The notes under the pieces were generated by a model, which had not been told where the DNA came from, made no database searches, and worked only from the letters and a program-made list of their open reading frames with translations. Below, one piece after another: positions 42,501-44,000 of a DNA stretch of 44,000 nucleotides. The position numbers and the translations under genes are program-made. The DNA is taken from the NCBI GenBank assembly GCA_009760855.2, contig WPIO01000016.1, positions 1,236,001-1,280,000 on the forward strand, written 5' to 3'. Source of the stretch: Cristatella mucedo (taxonomy: Eukaryota > Bryozoa > Phylactolaemata > Cristatellidae). Positions within the stretch are counted from its first letter, which is position 1. Every line of letters begins with the position of its first letter.

Positions 42501-43150
42501 TTGTATGATGGATAAGCATGGGACCTCCTCGCTTCCCCTTCCGGTCACATTTTCTCGAACCACCAGCAAGTCACCATTGGTGAGCCGTGATGGCACACTA
42601 GGTAAGGCGGTTGCTTTCACGACCTTGATCCCGAGGTCGTGGGTTCGATTCCTGCGGTGGGCGATCCTTTATCGCCATTGCAAGCGGTGGTGATAGCCGT
42701 AAAAGGCTCTTCTGTCGCTATACAAAAAGAGGCTGTTTAATCAGGTAGGATTTATTTATTCATCGCTGGGTGCAGGTGCTGTGGGGCATCGCTGGGGGCA
42801 TCGAAGTAAGATAGCATCGCCAGACCTCGAGTTTGTTTGCCACCTTCGTGCTGCTCGTGTGGAGTGATGCCATAGCATATCGGTGCATAGCGATGCATAT
42901 CGGTGCTATGGCGAGCGGCAGCAGCAGCCTTTGCAATCTCCTAAATGAGATGTAAATGTGCCTCCGCTCGTGCAGGTCAACATCCTCCAGCTTGTACCGC
43001 CAATTGTACTGTTTATGGCCAAGGATCCTATCACGGCGCAGTACGACCTATCAAGCATGGAGCACGTTGCCAGTGCTGCAGCTCCTTTGGGCATCCCGCT
43101 TGCAAAGGAGTTCCTTCAGAAGTTTCCGTCTGTCAAATCGCTCTGTCAGG
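31929..43150 (+). CDS. Gene B: 4CL/luciferase-like acyl-CoA ligase with mitochondrial-type presequence (exons 1-6, 3' incomplete)
   Basis: Six plus-strand exons join in frame: 31929-32195, 36061-36268, 37549-37667, 37839-38059, 40278-40452, 42976-43150 (267, 208, 119, 221, 175, 175 nt; 388 whole codons). Introns 1-5 are 3865, 1280, 171, 2218 and 2523 bp; intron 3 has a GC donor, the rest are GT-AG. The product is an ATP-dependent acyl-CoA ligase of the ANL superfamily with the P-loop SSGTTGLPK (residues 247-255), PFFHAYG, and VPPIVLF followed by SAAAPLG. The conserved Gly of this last motif is Ala364. Residues 1 to about 55 are Arg/Ala-rich with almost no acidic residues, suggesting mitochondrial import. 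Intron positions and phases match gene A, its divergent neighbour, so the two arose by duplication. C-terminal exons are not seen before 44000. Substrate unknown. Confidence 0.88.
32396..32545 (+). mobile_element. SINE-B copy in gene B intron 1
   Basis: TTTCGGCCCAGTGGTTTAGA, then GAGGTTGTTGGCTCGAGCCC, then AAGTGAAGCGCCCGATAAGT and GCACGCCATATAAATTG. A-box and B-box regions are visible. Confidence 0.78.
32800..32925 (-). mobile_element. SINE-B copy in gene B intron 1
   Basis: Minus strand head TGGTTTGGCTCTGCGGTTTA, B-box GGGGTCGAACCCT, then AGGTGAAGCACCTACATAGA and TTCTCTTAGGCTGCTACACA. Second SINE-B in this intron, in the opposite orientation. Confidence 0.75.
33168..33238. repeat. (AT)n-rich microsatellite
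   Basis: AT run at 33168-33199, then GTATGTATATAT and further AT and GCATAT words. Confidence 0.93.
33240..34324. other. Unclassified gene B intron 1 sequence
   Basis: An imperfect direct repeat of about 40 bp (GTCGAGGCATCC ... TAAGC ... CCAGCTGTC) occurs near 33398 and 33505. No exon or known repeat otherwise. Confidence 0.4.
34325..35210 (-). mobile_element. LINE-beta, longest copy
   Basis: Minus strand from 35210 to 34325: [134 protein letters not shown], then the (ACATT)-type tail at 34325-34350. It is the C-terminal third of a non-LTR reverse-transcriptase ORF in two or three broken frames. Antisense to gene B. Confidence 0.9.
35211..36060. other. Gene B intron 1, distal part
   Basis: A 66-codon frame at 35321-35521 has no recognisable domain or splice support. 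Just before exon 2, the TTTGTCTTTGTCTTGCAG tract forms its acceptor. A C9 run lies near 35868. Confidence 0.4.
36061..36268 (+). CDS. Gene B exon 2
   Basis: 208 nt, acceptor TCTTGCAG|, donor |GTCAGT. It encodes [20 protein letters not shown], then [18 protein letters not shown] and [11 protein letters not shown], phase 0 in and phase 1 out. It continues directly from KPAL of exon 1 to give the family signature PAL-I-x-x-x-S/T-G-R-S. The open frame upstream of 36061 is intron read-through. Confidence 0.92.
36481..36508. repeat. (CTG)n microsatellite and G12 run
   Basis: Nine CTG units in gene B intron 2, followed by a run of 12 G at 36522-36533. Confidence 0.93.
37045..37200 (-). mobile_element. 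LINE-alpha 3' end in gene B intron 2
   Basis: AATAATAATAATAACAATAA, then GTATAGCACTCTCAGAGAAC and CACTTTACATTTACTGCAAA, with 3' UTR text to about 37200. Minus orientation, antisense to gene B, diverged. Confidence 0.78.
37205..37325 (-). mobile_element. SINE-A copy, diverged
   Basis: Plus-sense text GACTTTTATAGGTTATCGTT, TCCGCTTTCAGTCGGCAATC, then GAGGACTCACAAACGACTTT follows SINE-A order in reverse. The B-box is decayed. Confidence 0.55.
37549..37667 (+). CDS. Gene B exon 3, followed by a GC donor
   Basis: 119 nt, acceptor GTTGGCAG|. It encodes (G)[19 protein letters not shown] and onward to VPNAARLK. The exon must end at AAG 37665-37667 to stay in frame with exon 4 and match gene A, so the intron begins GCAAGC rather than GT. 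This fits the known minor GC-AG class, whose donor consensus is AG|GCAAG. Confidence 0.85.
37839..38059 (+). CDS. Gene B exon 4 (P-loop exon)
   Basis: 221 nt, acceptor CATCTGCAG|, donor |GTACGC. It encodes [26 protein letters not shown] and the ATP-binding P-loop [19 protein letters not shown], ending in a Trp codon split in phase 2. It lacks the Gln/Gly/Ser insert of the paralogue. A SINE-B copy lies about 70 bp past the donor. Confidence 0.93.
38130..38258 (+). mobile_element. SINE-B copy in gene B intron 4
   Basis: GGTTTGGTCCAGCGGTTGAG (A-box region), GGCCGAGGTCGTGGGCTAGA (B-box region), then GAATAGAGATTAAGTTCTCT and GGGGTGCTATGCAAATAAG. It shows the LINE-alpha-like tail very clearly. Confidence 0.85.
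38259..39619. other. Unclassified gene B intron 4 sequence
   Basis: No exon. A G-rich tract (GGGGGGGGTGGGGATGGGGT) lies near 38406-38426. Open frames at 38746-39087 and 39132-39398 lack domains and homology to the ligase. Confidence 0.4.
39620..39690 (+). mobile_element. Solo LINE-alpha 3' tail
   Basis: GCATATGTAAAGTGCCTAGA, then AAAAGATTTAATGCTCATGA, GGTGCTATACAAGTG. The body is missing. Confidence 0.6.
39885..40170 (+). mobile_element. LINE-alpha fragment plus tail, degraded
   Basis: The plus strand resembles [12 protein letters not shown], then [13 protein letters not shown], like the 'DHISSTVKSAYF ... KIRACLDKDT' stretch of LINE-alpha. It ends in AT-rich ATTATTATCATTATCG near 40140-40160. 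Confidence 0.5.
40278..40452 (+). CDS. Gene B exon 5
   Basis: 175 nt, acceptor TTTTCTGCAG|, donor |GTAAGA. It encodes [20 protein letters not shown] and [11 protein letters not shown], then [25 protein letters not shown] replaces the PFYHIYG of gene A. Ala in place of Ile in this acyl-pocket motif may change substrate preference (inference). Confidence 0.92.
40453..41169. other. Gene B intron 5, proximal part
   Basis: No exon or clear repeat. The frame at 40994-41260 includes the start of the adjoining LINE-alpha. Confidence 0.35.
41170..42420 (+). mobile_element. LINE-alpha, inter-domain and reverse-transcriptase N-terminal part
   Basis: The plus strand encodes, in broken frames: [20 protein letters not shown], then [14 protein letters not shown] (linker between endonuclease and reverse transcriptase), [20 protein letters not shown], then [70 protein letters not shown] (relic of the first catalytic Asp block) and a broken GVPQGS region near 42330. 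No YADD remains. Sense to gene B. Confidence 0.85.
42580..42744 (+). mobile_element. SINE-A copy, best preserved
   Basis: GTGAGCCGTGATGGCACACT, A-box-like region, the B-box GGTTCGATTCC, CTGCGGTGGGCGATCC, TTTATCGCC, GGCTCTTCTGTCGCTATACA and AGAGGCTGTTTAATCAG. It is nearly identical to the copy at 1061-1224 on the other strand, so the family was active fairly recently. It sits about 230 bp before gene B exon 6. Confidence 0.9.
42976..43150 (+). CDS. Gene B exon 6
   Basis: 175 nt, acceptor CTCGTGCAG|, donor |GTATGA. It encodes [34 protein letters not shown] and [15 protein letters not shown], with the next Gly codon split. The usual SGxAPLG motif reads SAAAPLG (Ala codon 43075-43077). The sequence that follows is LINE-alpha, so exon 7 is beyond the window. 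Confidence 0.93.
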
Positions 43151-43209
43151 GTATGAGCTGTGCGCACATGAAAAGTTGGTGCACTGGTCGTTGCTGTTTC
43201 GTCACGGTG

Positions 43210-43661
43210 TGTCTTGTCTATACTTTTAGATCTCTTCATTCTTTGGCTCCAGCCTATCTATCAGATCTACTCCTCCAGCAGGCAAAGTATCGTACCACCT
43301 GCTTTTCGGAATCTAACTGTTTACCTATACCTCATACGAACCTCAAATCCTCTGGAGACCGTGCATTTAGTTCGTATGCTCCCAAAGCCTGGAACTCACT
43401 CCTTACTTGCGTCAGAACATCCCCTGACTTGACCACATTTAAAAAGAAATCAAAAACGCACCCATTTATCACAGCATTTGGTGGGTCCATGTGATTCGTC
43501 CTTTGCGTGCTTATGCGTGCTAACACTGTGCATGCTGCCACTAACCAAACTTGCATGCTGACCCTGTGCATGTCACTCCTAACCATGCTATTCTTGCTGT
43601 TTATTGAGCATGCTACCACTGACCATTCGATCGCGCTTCCTTTTTAGCAAATGTAAAGCAC

Positions 43662-43747
<86 letters not shown>

Positions 43748-43800
43748 AGTTCTCTGAGGACACTTTATCAAGTGTATTATAATTACCATTATTATGATGA
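43210..43800 (+). mobile_element. LINE-alpha 3' portion with (GA)n expansion in its tail
   Basis: The plus strand encodes FRSLHSLAPAYLSDLLLQQA, LPIPHTNLKSSGDRAFSSYA, PKAWNSLLTCVRTSPDLTTF and KTHPFITAFGGSM, then the stop, UTR (CATGCTGCCACTAACCA) and tail. The conserved AGAGATTGAGTTCTCT now carries about 80 bp of GA (43664-43744) before ATTGAGTTCTCTGAGGACAC. Confidence 0.92.
43664..43744. repeat. (GA)n microsatellite inside LINE-alpha tail
   Basis: A perfect GA run of about 40 units replacing the short AGAGAG of other LINE-alpha ends. Confidence 0.95.
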
Positions 43801-44000
43801 TGACCATCCGATGTCCGTTCTCGGCCCAAATTGAAGCTTGTACCTTATCCATATCTCATTTTCTAATTCGTGTTCTGTATTCATTATTCCATCGTCTTTA
43901 AGTAGGGGATTCTTCCTGGCATTTCATTCTTTTATCGGAAAGAGCCAGCAGTTAATCTCCGGTGACACAATCCAGGTATATTCCTTCTCTTGCCGAAGAA
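43801..44000. other. Gene B intron 6 sequence to window edge
   Basis: No exon or repeat recognised. Confidence 0.4.

Noticed and set aside
42580-42744. Functional tRNA gene
   Set aside because: B-box and weak A-box are present, but the sequence does not close into an acceptor stem, has a SINE tail, and recurs many times in the window.

Overview
The window is animal (metazoan) nuclear DNA. It has split genes with GT-AG introns (one GC-AG), two GC-rich CpG-dense promoter regions, tRNA-derived SINEs, degraded non-LTR retrotransposons, hAT-type MITEs and many long microsatellites. The phylum cannot be fixed from sequence alone. The gene type (4-coumarate:CoA ligase/luciferase-like with an N-terminal extension) and the repeats point to an invertebrate.

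Only two genes are supported. They are paralogues in head-to-head (divergent) orientation. Gene A is on the minus strand: its start codon is at 22969-22967 and six exons run down to 2894. Gene B is on the plus strand: its start codon is at 31929-31931 and six exons run up to 43150. Both encode the N-terminal ~390-400 residues of an ANL-superfamily acyl-CoA ligase, including the P-loop SSGTTGLPK. Both begin with a mitochondrial-type presequence. All five intron positions and phases match between them, and exons 2, 5 and 6 have identical lengths (208, 175 and 175 nt). Both genes run off the window after exon 6, so the C-terminal ~150-200 residues (remaining adenylation motifs and lid domain) are not visible.

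Layout: 1-2893, sequence downstream of gene A exon 6 (inside the gene if it is complete), filled with retroelement debris. 2894-5146, gene A exons 6-3. 5147-20138, a 15-kb intron 2 packed with LINEs, SINEs, microsatellites and a SPIN-like MITE. 20139-22969, gene A exons 2 and 1. 22700-23900, CpG-rich promoter of A. 23900-31560, intergenic DNA with repeats, further CpG-rich stretches, a degenerate repeat field and a speculative orphan first exon. 31560-31928, GC-box promoter of B. 31929-43150, gene B exons 1-6 with repeat-laden introns. 43151-44000, start of B intron 6 with a LINE 3' end.

The repeats fall into a few families, named here for convenience. LINE-alpha is CR1/L2/Jockey-like; its 3' end carries AGAGATTGAGTTCTCT and an (ATT)n tail. 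LINE-beta is another such element with an (ACATT)n-type tail. SINE-A is tRNA-derived, about 165 bp, with its own tail. SINE-B is tRNA-derived and its tail matches the LINE-alpha 3' end. There are also SPIN-like hAT MITEs. No complete transposon ORF remains. The most interesting signals are the divergent ligase pair with presequences and the SPIN-like element with a CTAG-centred target duplication.
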